A DNA stretch of 64,000 bases from an uncultured Prevotellaceae bacterium. GTDB lineage: Bacteria; Bacteroidota; Bacteroidia; Bacteroidales; Muribaculaceae. The stretch is from the NCBI GenBank assembly GCA_947165675.1, contig CAMVBJ010000008.1:38355-102354 (forward strand), read 5' to 3'. Both the position numbers and the translations under genes were made by a program. The notes beneath the pieces are model-generated. The model worked only from the letters and a program-made list of their open reading frames with translations, had not been told where the DNA came from and searched no databases. The stretch's first letter is position 1. Each line of letters begins with the position of its first letter. Positions 10,886-21,668 of this stretch are shown here, in pieces.

Positions 10886-12307
10886 TTAATTGACAATTTG
10901 TGAACTATAGGCTATTCTTATCTTGGCCTTATCGAGCAACAAGTTGACTATCGCTGGACGGGATACCAAGGGCGAAATCTTGGTCACAACCGAAGTCGAG
11001 GCTGAACTATAGTAATAGGAGGAATAGGATGTTGGATAGGTATAGGTTGTCACGTCAACAGGAGTGATCGTGAAGTCCATATCCTCGGCAGCGGCGATAC
11101 CGCCTTTATTGTTGATGATGTCAAGAATATAGGAGCGCAGACCCGAGAAGGTGTACTTCTTGCTGGCAGCGTCATAGACGGCGTAGAACGAATCCTTGTT
11201 GTTGACCAAGCTGTCACCGTTGATAAACTGATCCTTCTTGGACGTCTTGACCATGAGCAGATAGCCAGGGGGCTGAATGTTGTATTGCGTCTCGGGTACA
11301 GAGACAGGGAGCTCCAGTGATAAGGTATTGATAATTGCCTGGTTATCGCCTATATTTTGCTCATACCTATCGATGATTTCCTGAATGGGGAAATGCACCT
11401 GTACCTCATATCCAGCCGGTGCCACGATGAGCGCCTGACCCGCTTCCACCATCGAGGTCAACTCATCGTCGATGTTAAAGCGGATGATGTTGTTGGAGAT
11501 AATTTCGGGAGTTGATGCCAAATAGGACTGGCAACGTGCCGAGTCCACTTCGGTAGTATCATTCAACACTACATGCTTGTGGTAATATACGTCAAACTGG
11601 GTTGCCTTGATGTTGATCACATGGCCACTACCATAACTGTTGGTGATATAAATGCCAGGGAAGAGATCGGCAAACGTATTGGGATTGGAGAACTTGTCAG
11701 GGTTACTCCGGTAAGCATTAAACAGATTCTGCCCCAACTCGATAGGCATGGGTACTGATATCACACGCACAGTATCCACCTCACGGGTACCAGAGACATA
11801 GGATTCAGCAATCTCAACCCAACCCGACATTGGGGAATAGGGTTCAGAGGCCAACAATTCGTCTGAGTCATAATAATCAGTGGGATCAAAATCACTATAG
11901 ATGGGGGTGGGCAATGCCTTGTTAAGGGCATAGACATTGAGACGCATCGGTGCCAACTCATCACCAGTAAAACCACTGCGGTAAGGTATGCGCAGCTTCA
12001 ATCGACACGAGTCGATTGAGGCGGCAGTAATACCTGTCGTGTCAATATTCATCGCGGGCATCCACATGGTCACTGCCGAAGCTGTGAGCGAGCCATATCC
12101 ATCAGAATTGAGCGAGCCCAGCATCTTGGTACTGGTGCGCATCTGGACACGGTCATTGCGGACTGAATGCCCAGTAATGACAAACGAAGAATCCTCGATA
12201 ATCGACGAAACACTATCGGTGATCGACACTCCTATTGTCTCGTCGGTGCATGAGTACAAGCTAAGCAGCGCAGCTACCGCCAATACCACATAGAAGAATT
12301 TATTCAT
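10886..12307 (-). CDS. DUF4270 family lipoprotein
   Basis: 473 aa; lipobox-like LSLYSCTDE; follows the short glycogen synthase-like gene as in many Bacteroidales. Confidence 0.75.
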   Translation of the reverse strand: MNKFFYVVLAVAALLSLYSCTDETIGVSITDSVSSIIEDSSFVITGHSVRNDRVQMRTSTKMLGSLNSDGYGSLTASAVTMWMPAMNIDTTGITAASIDSCRLKLRIPYRSGFTGDELAPMRLNVYALNKALPTPIYSDFDPTDYYDSDELLASEPYSPMSGWVEIAESYVSGTREVDTVRVISVPMPIELGQNLFNAYRSNPDKFSNPNTFADLFPGIYITNSYGSGHVINIKATQFDVYYHKHVVLNDTTEVDSARCQSYLASTPEIISNNIIRFNIDDELTSMVEAGQALIVAPAGYEVQVHFPIQEIIDRYEQNIGDNQAIINTLSLELPVSVPETQYNIQPPGYLLMVKTSKKDQFINGDSLVNNKDSFYAVYDAASKKYTFSGLRSYILDIINNKGGIAAAEDMDFTITPVDVTTYTYPTSYSSYYYSSASTSVVTKISPLVSRPAIVNLLLDKAKIRIAYSSQIVN

Positions 12308-12385
12308 ATTCTCGAAATGATAAAGTCGTTATATTTAAGAATATAGAAATAGAACGGTCAGTAAAATGTAACCCTGGGCAGTCAT

Positions 12386-13186
12386 TTACAGCGAGGCGTA
12401 AAAATCCCTTACCCTCAAGACATCATCATCGTCATCGACAAACTCGAGCTTGGGCAGGTCATGAGCGGCCTCAAGGATGGTTTCGCTCACCCCAGTTTCA
12501 CACTGGATAACAGCATCGCTATACTTGAGCGACAAAGCCATCAGCTCATCAATGCCTAACTCCTTACCTGCAATGGGCTTGAGGGCATTCTTGGGAATAC
12601 CGTCCATGTGCATTTTCTCGCTCAAACGAGCATCCAGTGGAGCAGGCAACTGGTCATTAAACAGGGCCGTAACAATCTTGGCGTCACGGAATGACGGGTC
12701 GTCACCATAGAGCGTGCGGATGTAAACAGGCGCCAAAGCCGAGATCCAGCCTGTGCACTGGATAATATCAGGAACCCAACGCATCTTGCGAATCGACTCG
12801 ATGACGGCACGGACAAAGAACATGCTGCGTTCATCATTGTCCTGTGTCGAGCAGTTCATCTCCAGTTCATCAATGCGGTTGCTGGCAAAATAGTCCTCAT
12901 TATAAATGAAATAAACCTGAAAATGGGCCTGTTGCAACGTTGCAACCTTGATAATCAGCGGGTGGTCGGTGTCATCTATGATCACATTCATACCCGACAG
13001 TCGGATCATCTCATGCAGTTGGTTGCTGCGCTCGGCTATCATACCATACTTGGGCATGAAAGTACGCTCCTCGATTCCTTGTTCTTTAATACCTTGAGGC
13101 AGTATCCTGCCTATCTGGGACAAACGGCGCTCGGGTACGTATGGAGCAATCTCCTGTGATATGAATAAGACTTTCTTTACATCCAT
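12386..13186 (-). CDS. Glycogen/starch synthase-like (GT5 N-terminal catalytic domain only)
   Basis: 266 aa; KVLFISQEIAPYVP...GRILPQGIKEQGIEERTFMPKYG...PDIIQCTGWISALAPVYIRTLY resembles the GlgA N-terminal domain. Confidence 0.8.
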   Translation of the reverse strand: MDVKKVLFISQEIAPYVPERRLSQIGRILPQGIKEQGIEERTFMPKYGMIAERSNQLHEMIRLSGMNVIIDDTDHPLIIKVATLQQAHFQVYFIYNEDYFASNRIDELEMNCSTQDNDERSMFFVRAVIESIRKMRWVPDIIQCTGWISALAPVYIRTLYGDDPSFRDAKIVTALFNDQLPAPLDARLSEKMHMDGIPKNALKPIAGKELGIDELMALSLKYSDAVIQCETGVSETILEAAHDLPKLEFVDDDDDVLRVRDFYASL

Positions 13187-13430
13187 GTTTTCTTCTTTAT
13201 ATTTTATAATGCAAAGTTAGTGATTTTTTTTCATTTTCAAGACATTTTCGACGATACCGCAGGTCATTTTTAAGTAAAAAACACCCCTTTTTAACATCTT
13301 CTAATCATTTTAGGCCACCACAGTCCCCAATTCCTGACTCAAAAAAAATAGAGGAGCACTTCCTTCAAACAGGAAATACCCCCCTCTTTCAAAACACACA
13401 CACGATTAATTTTTTTTCATCTCCAGGGTC

Positions 13431-13889
13431 TTACTTGTCCTTACAGCAGCAGCCACCATCATGCCTGGGCGCTCGCTTGCCATCTTGACGGCCATCATGG
13501 CGATTGCCGTGACCCTGATGACCTTGTTTTTTCTTCATCTGGGCAAACTTAGCTGCCTGCTCGGGCGTCAACAGTGATTCGACCTTGGCATCGGTAGCTT
13601 CGCGCTGAGCCTGCATCTGCTGACGTTTAGCCTGCATGATTGACTCATCAGGTTTCTCACCCTTGTCCTTGCGTGCCGCCCGGTCCTTTTTCATCGCCTC
13701 CATCTCCTCGCTGTAGATCTTTGTGATTTCAGCTTTTTGTTCGGCGCTCAGGCTCAATGCCTTGTCCAAGCGTTCAACACGTTGTTCCACCATTCGCTGC
13801 GGGTCCATGTCATGACGGCGCGGCGGCTGTGCGTTTGTCACCAGTGTGCCCATCAGGGCAACAACCAACATTAAAACAATCTTTTTCAT
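13431..13889 (-). CDS. Periplasmic Spy/CpxP-like protein (DUF4890-type)
   Basis: 152 aa; signal peptide, RMVEQRVERLDKALSLSAEQKAEITKIYSEEM, His/Lys/Cys-rich tail. Confidence 0.65.
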   Translation of the reverse strand: MKKIVLMLVVALMGTLVTNAQPPRRHDMDPQRMVEQRVERLDKALSLSAEQKAEITKIYSEEMEAMKKDRAARKDKGEKPDESIMQAKRQQMQAQREATDAKVESLLTPEQAAKFAQMKKKQGHQGHGNRHDGRQDGKRAPRHDGGCCCKDK

Positions 13890-14178
13890 TTCAAGTAGTG
13901 TTTTGAAAATTAATAGCAGTAACTACAAGTGTCACATCAACACTCGATTACGCTACAAAGGAAATGATAAAAATCCAATAAAAAAAACACGATTCAGCCA
14001 CTTTGTGACCAATAGGCTAATCTCCTTGACAAATCACCGAAAAATCAAGACCAATCACCATACCCCTAACTGTGAACCAAGCCCGATCCCAACAAGACAA
14101 AGACCCCCATTGTCTAAAATTATTGTCAAGAAATCTAAAAAAATGTATCAAAGCTATACAACTAATAGAAAAACAATG

Positions 14179-14186
14179 TATATTTG
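14179..14186 (+). promoter_or_regulatory. TATATTTG -7 box upstream of nagA
   Basis: Match to TAnnTTTG, ~32 bp upstream of the nagA start region. Confidence 0.5.
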
Positions 14187-14217
14187 CATTTCAAGTCGGT
14201 GACAAGGATAAAAAAGA

Positions 14218-15414
14218 TTGCTAATGTTAACTCAAATCTACAATGGTCATATACTCACTCCCGAAGGTTGGATCAATGGCGGTTCCATCGTCATTGAGGA
14301 TAGCCGCATCAAGGAGGTGAGCAAGAGCAGCCGCACGCTTGACGGCATGGATAAGGCCATCGATGCCCATGGTATGCACGTGGTCCCTGGCGGTATCGAC
14401 CTGCATTGCCATGGCGGTGGCGGATGTGACTTCCAGGAATGCACGCGGGAAGCTTTTGAGACAGCAGCACTAACCCACCTGCGTCATGGCACAACTGCCA
14501 TCTATGCGACCTTGTCATCATCCCCGTTAGACATGATGGAGAGAGCCTGCCAGACATGTGACGAACTTATGGAAGACCCACGTTGCACCATTATGGGCAT
14601 GCACATGGAGGGTCCTTACTTCAATCCCAGCAAAGCCGGAGCACAGATGCCCGAGGTCATCCGTATCCCCGATCCAGCTGAATACAGGCACATTGTCGAG
14701 GACTTTGACTGCATGCGCCGATGGGACACGGCACCAGAATTGCCTGGTGCTGTCGAGATGGGGCAATACATCACGAGCAAGGGTATCGTAGCTGCCATCG
14801 GCCATACTGCTGCCGAGTATCCCCACGTCAAGGCAGCCTGGGATGCCGGGTACACCATGGCGACCCATTTCTACAACGCCATGCCCGGCTTCCACAATGT
14901 GCGCGAATTCAAGCATGCCGGCACGGTGGAGAGCGTCTATCTGCTCCAGGACATGGCCGTCGAGGTCATTGCCGACGGCATCCATGTGCCCTCTACCCTG
15001 CTCAATCTGGTCTATCACATGAAGGGCGTGGAGCGCACCGCCCTGTGCACCGATGCCCTGGCCGTGACAGACAGCGACAGTGAGCATGCTTTCGACCCGC
15101 GTGTCATCATCGAGGATGGCGTATGCAAGCTATCTGACCGCAGTGCTCTGGCTGGCAGTATCGCCACCATGGACCGACTCATCAAGACGATGGTACGCGT
15201 CGTGGATGTGCCGTTGCAGGATGCCGTGAGGATGGCCAGTGAGACACCTGCCAGAATTATGGGAATCTATGACCGCAAGGGCTCATTGCAGCGAGGCAAG
15301 GATGCTGATGTCCTGCTGTTGGACGGCGATATCAACCTGCGTGGCGTGTACTCGATGGGCGAGTTCGTCAAGGGCAGCGACCGCAATGCTCCAGCCGAAA
15401 TTGTTGAACGTTAA
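14218..15414 (+). CDS. nagA: N-acetylglucosamine-6-phosphate deacetylase
   Basis: 398 aa; GGIDLHCHGGGGCDF, HMEGPYFNPSKAGAQ, AIGHTAAEY, THFYNAMPGFHNVREF. Confidence 0.93.
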   Translation: MLMLTQIYNGHILTPEGWINGGSIVIEDSRIKEVSKSSRTLDGMDKAIDAHGMHVVPGGIDLHCHGGGGCDFQECTREAFETAALTHLRHGTTAIYATLSSSPLDMMERACQTCDELMEDPRCTIMGMHMEGPYFNPSKAGAQMPEVIRIPDPAEYRHIVEDFDCMRRWDTAPELPGAVEMGQYITSKGIVAAIGHTAAEYPHVKAAWDAGYTMATHFYNAMPGFHNVREFKHAGTVESVYLLQDMAVEVIADGIHVPSTLLNLVYHMKGVERTALCTDALAVTDSDSEHAFDPRVIIEDGVCKLSDRSALAGSIATMDRLIKTMVRVVDVPLQDAVRMASETPARIMGIYDRKGSLQRGKDADVLLLDGDINLRGVYSMGEFVKGSDRNAPAEIVER

Positions 15415-15491
15415 TCAACACCATGACCGATCAAAAAAGAAAAATTTACAGATTTTTTGGTCTAAATCTTGCACAGTAACAAAATTGGTAT

Positions 15492-15499
15492 TATCTTTG
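15492..15499 (+). promoter_or_regulatory. TATCTTTG -7 box upstream of tRNA-His
   Basis: TATCTTTG ~31 bp upstream of tRNA. Confidence 0.6.
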
Positions 15500-15529
15500 C
15501 ACCCGCATTTGAGATAAAATGCCATATAT

Positions 15530-15604
<75 letters not shown>

Positions 15605-15612
15605 CTCGTAAT

Positions 15613-15646
15613 AAAAACTGCATCTCACATTTGGGATGCAGTTTTT
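15613..15646 (+). terminator. Terminator after tRNA-His
   Basis: AAAAACTGCATC...GATGCAGTTTTT stem-loop. Confidence 0.8.
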
Positions 15647-15670
15647 ATTGTTACCTATGGGACATCTTTA

Positions 15671-16195
15671 TTACAATCCTAATATAGCCTTGACCATCGG
15701 GGTGATATCTACAGTTGAGGGACCAGTATAAGCGACAGGTGTCACGGCAGTGTCAAACACCACGTCCAGCGCCCCCTGCTCACCAGCCGCACGGATGGCG
15801 GCTTGAACACGATCGGAGATAGGTTTGGTCAATGTATTGCGGTGCGCGGCAATGTCATCAGCTGCCTTGCGTTCAAAATCACGCATCTTCTTGTCGCTCT
15901 GCTGCAACTCCTGCACACGACGATCCTTGATGGCATCAGGCATCGTGGGGTCTGCCGCTACCGTCTGATAGTCGGCATACTTCTTGTCAAACTCGCCTTT
16001 CAACAACTCATACTCGGCATGATATTTGTCGCTCAGGCTTTTGAGTTGGGCCTCTGCGACAGCCTTCTCGGGCATGAGATTAAAAATCTCTTGCGAGTTA
16101 ACAATACCGATTCGGGCTTGAGCCATAAGCATCAGCGGCATTAACGCCACTGCAATCAAGAGAAATCTTTTCATCGTTTTATCGTCTTTTATCAC
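15671..16195 (-). CDS. OmpH/Skp family periplasmic chaperone
   Basis: 174 aa; RIGIVNSQEIFNLMPEKAVAEAQLK, coiled-coil centre, DVVFDTAVTPVAYTG. Confidence 0.85.
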   Translation of the reverse strand: MIKDDKTMKRFLLIAVALMPLMLMAQARIGIVNSQEIFNLMPEKAVAEAQLKSLSDKYHAEYELLKGEFDKKYADYQTVAADPTMPDAIKDRRVQELQQSDKKMRDFERKAADDIAAHRNTLTKPISDRVQAAIRAAGEQGALDVVFDTAVTPVAYTGPSTVDITPMVKAILGL

Positions 16196-16262
16196 ATTAT
16201 AATATTATAAAGACAAAGGTAGTATTTTTTCACACAAGCCACAACCCATTGTCACAAAAAAT

Positions 16263-16299
16263 GAAGCTCCCTGCTCGGCGACCGCCGGCAGAGAGCTTC
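16263..16299 (-). terminator. Hairpin between two ompH paralogs
   Basis: GAAGCTC.CTGC.CGGC gacc GCCG.GCAG.GAGCTTC. Confidence 0.6.
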
Positions 16300-16333
16300 G
16301 CATCTTAACATTATCGTGTTGTGTGTAATTATG

Positions 16334-16846
16334 TTACTTAATACCCAACTTGGCCTTTACCTTAGCGCTCACGTCCTCGGCATTGGTGCCAGTATAGAGA
16401 ATGGAGCCAGCGGCCTGGTCAAAGATGAAGGTGTAACCGCCCTCAGCGCCCACGGCCTGAATGGCGTTCTGGAGCTTCTGAGTGATGGGGGCGAGCAGAG
16501 TTTCCTGTTGACGCTGCAAGTCCTGAGAAGCAGTCTGCTGGAAGTTCTGAATCTTCACGTATTCATCTTGCAACTCCTGATTATGACGATCTTTAATCGC
16601 TTGGGGAGTGCTGGCGTCCTTGTCAGCAGTTTCATAGTCGGCCATCTTCTTCTGGAAGGCGTCCTGCAAGTTCTTGAATTCGGTCTCATACTTGTCGCTC
16701 ACCTGCTTGAGAGTATTCTCGGCTGTGGCCTTCTCGGGCATCACGTTGAAAATCTCACTGGTGTTGATGTAACCGAACTTCTGGGCCTGTGCGGCAAAGC
16801 ACATCATAGTAGCCGTAACGGCTAAGATCATAAATCTTTTAAACAT
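16334..16846 (-). CDS. OmpH/Skp family periplasmic chaperone
   Basis: 170 aa; KFGYINTSEIFNVMPEKATAENTLKQVSDKYETEFKNLQDAF. Confidence 0.88.
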   Translation of the reverse strand: MFKRFMILAVTATMMCFAAQAQKFGYINTSEIFNVMPEKATAENTLKQVSDKYETEFKNLQDAFQKKMADYETADKDASTPQAIKDRHNQELQDEYVKIQNFQQTASQDLQRQQETLLAPITQKLQNAIQAVGAEGGYTFIFDQAAGSILYTGTNAEDVSAKVKAKLGIK

Positions 16847-16920
16847 GTCTAAAATTGATTTTCTTTATTATAATAAATGTTCTTTTTCTTAATCACACAT
16901 CGGTCCTGAGACCTGATGCC

Positions 16921-17442
16921 TTACTTGTAACCCATCTTCTCGAGCACCTCATTGCTCACGTCGATGCGTGGTGAGGCAAAAATGATACTCTGGCTGCTGG
17001 CGCGGTCAAAGATGACCTGGAAGCCACGCTCCTCACACACCTTCTTGCAGGCGTTATACACATCGTCCTGGATGGGCTTGATGAGCGACTGGCGCTTCTT
17101 GAACAACTCGCCCTGGGGACCAAAGTACTTGTACTGCAACTGCTGAGCCTCTTTTTCCTTTTCGGTGATCTCGGTCTCTTTTTTCTTCTTCTGGTCATCG
17201 GTCAGGAATACCATGTCGGCCTGATAGTTCTTATACATGGTGTCGGCCTCCTTCTTGAGTTCGTCCACCTCACGCTGCCAGCGCTGCGACACTTGGTTTA
17301 GCTGCTCATTGGCCATCTCATAGGCAGGGATGTTCTTGAGGATATACTCCATATCCACGAGGGCAAACTTCTGCGCATTGGCGGCCATGAAGCCGGCAAC
17401 AAGCGCAACTGCGATTAAAACTATTCTCTTCATATCTTTCAT
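16921..17442 (-). CDS. OmpH/Skp family periplasmic chaperone
   Basis: 173 aa; KFALVDMEYILKNIPAYEMANEQLNQVSQRWQREVDELKKE. Confidence 0.88.
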   Translation of the reverse strand: MKDMKRIVLIAVALVAGFMAANAQKFALVDMEYILKNIPAYEMANEQLNQVSQRWQREVDELKKEADTMYKNYQADMVFLTDDQKKKKETEITEKEKEAQQLQYKYFGPQGELFKKRQSLIKPIQDDVYNACKKVCEERGFQVIFDRASSQSIIFASPRIDVSNEVLEKMGYK

Positions 17443-17531
17443 TATTTTTTTAAAATTTCGATTTTTAGACTTCTATTTCGTCAAATCGTTTATTACACAA
17501 GTTAAGATTTTAACATCTCGCTGTTAATTCC

Positions 17532-20204
17532 TTAAAACTCCTGGCCCAGCACAAAGTGGAAATTGCTGCCACCCTTCTCGCCATAGACCTTATCAAAACC
17601 GTAGCCCCAGTCAATACCCATCATACCAATCATGGGCAGGAAGATACGGGCACCCACGCCTGCCGAGCGCTTGACATTGAACGGGTTGAAGTCTCTCACG
17701 TGGGTCCATGCATTACCAGCCTCGACAAACACGAGCGGGTAGATGGTCGCACTCTGTGACAACATCAACGGGAAGTGGAGTTCCATGACAAATCGGTCAT
17801 AGGCATAGCCCTCGCTGCCATAAGGGGTGAACGCACCGTTCTCATAACCACGCAGGGCGATGGTCTCGGTCGCATAGGTATAGGACCCTGACATACCGTC
17901 ACCACCCACATAGAAGGTCTCGAACGGTGACTTGAGCCACTTGTTCCAGCTACCCAACAGACCAAAGTCTGCACGCGTCATCAGCACCAGCGTCCAGCGT
18001 CCGTCGGGGTCGGTGAGCGGAGTGTAGGTACGAGCCTGGAACTTGAGTTTCCAGTATTCAATCCAGCGATACAGTTCCTTCTTGGAAGCATCAGTTGTGC
18101 TCTCGCTCAAGGCTCTCCAATTCTTCTTGCCGAACAGACTGGCAGGTGGAGTGGCATTGAATGACAAGGTAAACGAGCTACCACGACGGGTGTAGAGCGG
18201 GTTATCGATACTATTGCGTGACAGGGTCAAACCCAGGACAATAGAGTTAGACACACCGTTCTTCATGTAATAGAGGTACTCCCAATTCTTGAGGCTATAC
18301 CACTGGTAACTCAATGACGCCATAAAGGTGAAGTAGTCATCGGGCCACTTCAATCGCTTACCAAAGCCCACCGTCAAGCCCGCCATCTGCAGGTACTTGT
18401 TGGGGTCGTAGGCGTTCTCATAATAATTGTAACCGTTATAGCCACCGTAGCCATAACCACCGTAGCCGTATCCATAGCCATACATCGAGTTGGCATATTG
18501 GTACATGGCGTTCTGGTACAACTGGCTATAGTAGGACTGGTTGATACCCGTCTGACGGCTATAGAAGGCTGACACTGACAGCGAGTTGGGGCGCTTGCCA
18601 CCAAACCATGGGTCGAGGAACGACACGCTGTATGCCTGGTAGTACTTTGCGTTTGTCTGTGCACTGATGGTGAACGTCTGACCATCGCCCTGAGGAATCA
18701 AGCCCTTGTAAGATGAGGGATGCAACAGGTTCTGCATCGAGAAGTTGGTAAACTTCAACGATGCCTTGATGATGACACCCGTCTGCCCCCAACCGGCACT
18801 GAGTTCGACCTGATCATTGGTCTTGCTCTCCAGGTTCAAGATGATATCGACCGTTCCGTTATCAGGATTAGGTTCGGGGCGGATGTCCATCTTCTCGGGG
18901 TCGAAGTGGCCCGTCTGGGCAATCTCGCGCGCCGAGCGCATGAGATCCTCCTTAGAGAACAGGTCACCAGGACGCACACGCAGCTCACGGCGCACCACTT
19001 TCTCATACAAGCGGTCGTTACCATTGATGACCACCTTGTTGATGCGCGCCTGCTTGCCCTCATACATACGCATCTCCAGATTGATGCTGTCGCCCTCGAT
19101 CTTGCTCTCGATGGGGATGAGCTGATAGAAGAGATAGCCATTATTCAAGTACAGATTGGCCACGGCGTCATCGTCCTCCTGAGTGCGCTTGTTAAGCAGT
19201 TTCTGGTTATACACGTCACCCTTCTTGATGCCCAACACGTCGTTCAGGATCACCGACGGATATACGGTGTTACCCACCCAGGTAATATCTGAGATGTAAT
19301 ATTTCTTGCCCTCATCAATCTTGAGGTAAACGTCCACACTCTTCTCGTCATAGTTCACCACGCTGTCACTGACGATGACGGCGTCGCGATAACCCTTCTC
19401 GTTATACTTGTCGATGATAAGCTGCTTGTCGGCTTCATAGTCACTCTTGACAAACTTCTTCTGAGAAAAGATTTTCCAGATGCTCTTCTTCTCGTTGGTC
19501 TTCTTCATGGTCCGCTTGAGCTTGGAATCACTCAACACTTTGTTACCATCGATATAGATCTTGTGCACCTTGATTTTCTCGTGCTTATCAACATTGATGT
19601 TGACGATGACCTCGTTCTGCTTACTGAGGTCGGGCACTTGCACGACCTCGCATGTGGCTTGGCCGAAGCCCTTGTTGGCATAGTATTTCTCAACAATGAC
19701 TTTGATGCGATCAGCGATATTGGGGGTCATCTGGCTGCCAGGCTGGAAACTTAGACGCTCGATGATATCTTTTTTCTCACCGCCCTTCATGCCGTTATAG
19801 TTCACTTGGGAAACACGAGGCTGCTGACGCAGATTGAACACCAACCAAGCCTGATCGTGGTAAATCTTCTCGACCAGAATCTGCACCTTGGAGAATAGAC
19901 CTTGACGCCAGAAACGTTTCGCTGCCGTCTTGATGTCGTCACCAGGGATATCAATGTGCTGTCCGATAGCCAGTCCCGAATAACCGATGATGATACTCTC
20001 GTCATAGTTATCGACTCCCTCAACGCGGATGCCCGCAATCTCATAGTTAGTCGGTGTTCCCGTGAAAACAATCTTGGGATTGTAAATGGTATCGTTCACC
20101 GTCAGGGTTTCCTGGGCGTTCACTGCCACTGGCGACAGGGTGGCACATGCCACAAGCGCCAATAGTATATGCTTGATGTTCATTGATTTACTCTTCATTT
20201 TCAT
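17532..20204 (-). CDS. bamA: Outer membrane protein assembly factor BamA
   Basis: 890 aa; POTRA repeats, C-terminal barrel with [22 protein letters not shown], terminal FHFVLGQEF. Confidence 0.93.
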   Translation of the reverse strand: MKMKSKSMNIKHILLALVACATLSPVAVNAQETLTVNDTIYNPKIVFTGTPTNYEIAGIRVEGVDNYDESIIIGYSGLAIGQHIDIPGDDIKTAAKRFWRQGLFSKVQILVEKIYHDQAWLVFNLRQQPRVSQVNYNGMKGGEKKDIIERLSFQPGSQMTPNIADRIKVIVEKYYANKGFGQATCEVVQVPDLSKQNEVIVNINVDKHEKIKVHKIYIDGNKVLSDSKLKRTMKKTNEKKSIWKIFSQKKFVKSDYEADKQLIIDKYNEKGYRDAVIVSDSVVNYDEKSVDVYLKIDEGKKYYISDITWVGNTVYPSVILNDVLGIKKGDVYNQKLLNKRTQEDDDAVANLYLNNGYLFYQLIPIESKIEGDSINLEMRMYEGKQARINKVVINGNDRLYEKVVRRELRVRPGDLFSKEDLMRSAREIAQTGHFDPEKMDIRPEPNPDNGTVDIILNLESKTNDQVELSAGWGQTGVIIKASLKFTNFSMQNLLHPSSYKGLIPQGDGQTFTISAQTNAKYYQAYSVSFLDPWFGGKRPNSLSVSAFYSRQTGINQSYYSQLYQNAMYQYANSMYGYGYGYGGYGYGGYNGYNYYENAYDPNKYLQMAGLTVGFGKRLKWPDDYFTFMASLSYQWYSLKNWEYLYYMKNGVSNSIVLGLTLSRNSIDNPLYTRRGSSFTLSFNATPPASLFGKKNWRALSESTTDASKKELYRWIEYWKLKFQARTYTPLTDPDGRWTLVLMTRADFGLLGSWNKWLKSPFETFYVGGDGMSGSYTYATETIALRGYENGAFTPYGSEGYAYDRFVMELHFPLMLSQSATIYPLVFVEAGNAWTHVRDFNPFNVKRSAGVGARIFLPMIGMMGIDWGYGFDKVYGEKGGSNFHFVLGQEF

Positions 20205-20955
20205 GATTTACCTGTTCGCTCGTTTTACCATAACGGCGCTCCCGCGCCTGGAAGTCGGCTATCGCATCTACGAAATCCTCCTTGGTAAAATCGGGCCAAT
20301 ATTTTGAAGTGAAGTAGAGTTCGCTATAGGCTATCTGCCACAACAGATAGTTGCTCACGCGCAAGTCGCCGCCTGTACGGATAAGCAAGTCGGGGTCAGG
20401 CATATTGCGGGTTGACAGGTGAGCTGACATCACAGCATCGTCAATGGCATCGACATTGAGTTCTCCAGTGGCCACCTCACGGGCCATCTGCCTGCATGCC
20501 TCCACAATCTCCCAGCGCGATGAATAACTCAATGCCAAGCACAACACCAGACCTGTACAGCACGATGTGTCCTGCATACACTTGCTCAAGCGGTTGGCAG
20601 CAAACTCGGGCATTCGTTTCATGTCACCGATAGTGGTCAAGCGCACATTATTCTTAATCAAGTCGGGCGTCTGCTGTTCGATGCTTACCACGATCAAGTT
20701 CATGAGAGCATCCACCTCGTCTTGCGGGCGATTCCAGTTTTCGGTTGAGAAGGTATAGAGCGTCAAGTACTGCACTCCCATCTCACTCGCAATTTCAGTA
20801 ATCTGTCGCACGGTGGACACACCATTCTCATGACCGAATCGTCGCTCATGACCATGCTGCTTGGCCCAGCGTCCGTTGCCGTCCATGATGATGGCAACGT
20901 GTCGCGGGATGCGCTTCAGGTTGAGTTGTTCTATTTTGTCACTAAGTGATGCCAT
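20188..20955 (-). CDS. uppS: Isoprenyl transferase (undecaprenyl diphosphate synthase)
   Basis: 255 aa; [54 protein letters not shown]. Confidence 0.95.
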   Translation of the reverse strand: MASLSDKIEQLNLKRIPRHVAIIMDGNGRWAKQHGHERRFGHENGVSTVRQITEIASEMGVQYLTLYTFSTENWNRPQDEVDALMNLIVVSIEQQTPDLIKNNVRLTTIGDMKRMPEFAANRLSKCMQDTSCCTGLVLCLALSYSSRWEIVEACRQMAREVATGELNVDAIDDAVMSAHLSTRNMPDPDLLIRTGGDLRVSNYLLWQIAYSELYFTSKYWPDFTKEDFVDAIADFQARERRYGKTSEQVNHENEE

Positions 20956-20962
20956 ACTGCAT

Positions 20963-21634
20963 TTATTCTATATAGTTACACTTGATGCACCGCTTACCGA
21001 ACTCATAGGTCACCGAGAACTGGGCAAACGAGTACCAGTCGGTATTCTTGGCAAACGAGTGCTTGATGCCATTCAGATCGCTCAGGCCGTCAATGCGGTC
21101 ACTGAACTCCTTGCGCATAGTGAATTCAAAGCCTAAATTAAGCCTCTCCTTATACTTGTATTTCACGCCGATTCCAAAGGGGACGGTGAACGAAGCCTGA
21201 TTGTGCCCGTTACAGATCGCGAATACGAAGCCCACGCCAGCAACCATGTAGGGAGAAATCGGTTTATACTTCTTGTAAGCTGGACCACGTCCATAGTTCA
21301 GGAAGTTGAACTCGGCTGTGAGGCCTAAATCAATGAGACTGGCCGAGATTTTATAATTCGCTCCGTCAGGATACCAAGTCTCATCCTTTTCGCTATCACC
21401 GCGAATGTTGGCGTAATTCAGGTTAGCCTTGAACGCCCATCGACTGTTGTGGTTATATCGGAACTGACCACCAACGGTAAAACTCGGATGCTTAAACAAG
21501 TTGCCATTGTTAGCGTCACCCAAGTAGCCTGTCATTCCCAATGTGGGTCCCACCTCATACTTATACTGCTGGGCCACCACAGGAGACACAGTCATCAAGC
21601 TGAGAAACAATACTATGAACAGGGTTTTCTTCAT
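20963..21634 (-). CDS. DUF6089-like outer-membrane beta-barrel protein
   Basis: 223 aa; signal peptide, [46 protein letters not shown]. Confidence 0.7.
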   Translation of the reverse strand: MKKTLFIVLFLSLMTVSPVVAQQYKYEVGPTLGMTGYLGDANNGNLFKHPSFTVGGQFRYNHNSRWAFKANLNYANIRGDSEKDETWYPDGANYKISASLIDLGLTAEFNFLNYGRGPAYKKYKPISPYMVAGVGFVFAICNGHNQASFTVPFGIGVKYKYKERLNLGFEFTMRKEFSDRIDGLSDLNGIKHSFAKNTDWYSFAQFSVTYEFGKRCIKCNYIE

Positions 21635-21668
21635 CTTCTCGTCGATCGGGTCGTGATGATGGTGATAA

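Noticed and set aside
13846-14202. 118-aa plus-strand ORF upstream of nagA
   Set aside because: Lys/Asn/Thr low-complexity translation overlapping the Spy-like gene start and the nagA promoter box; no signal of coding
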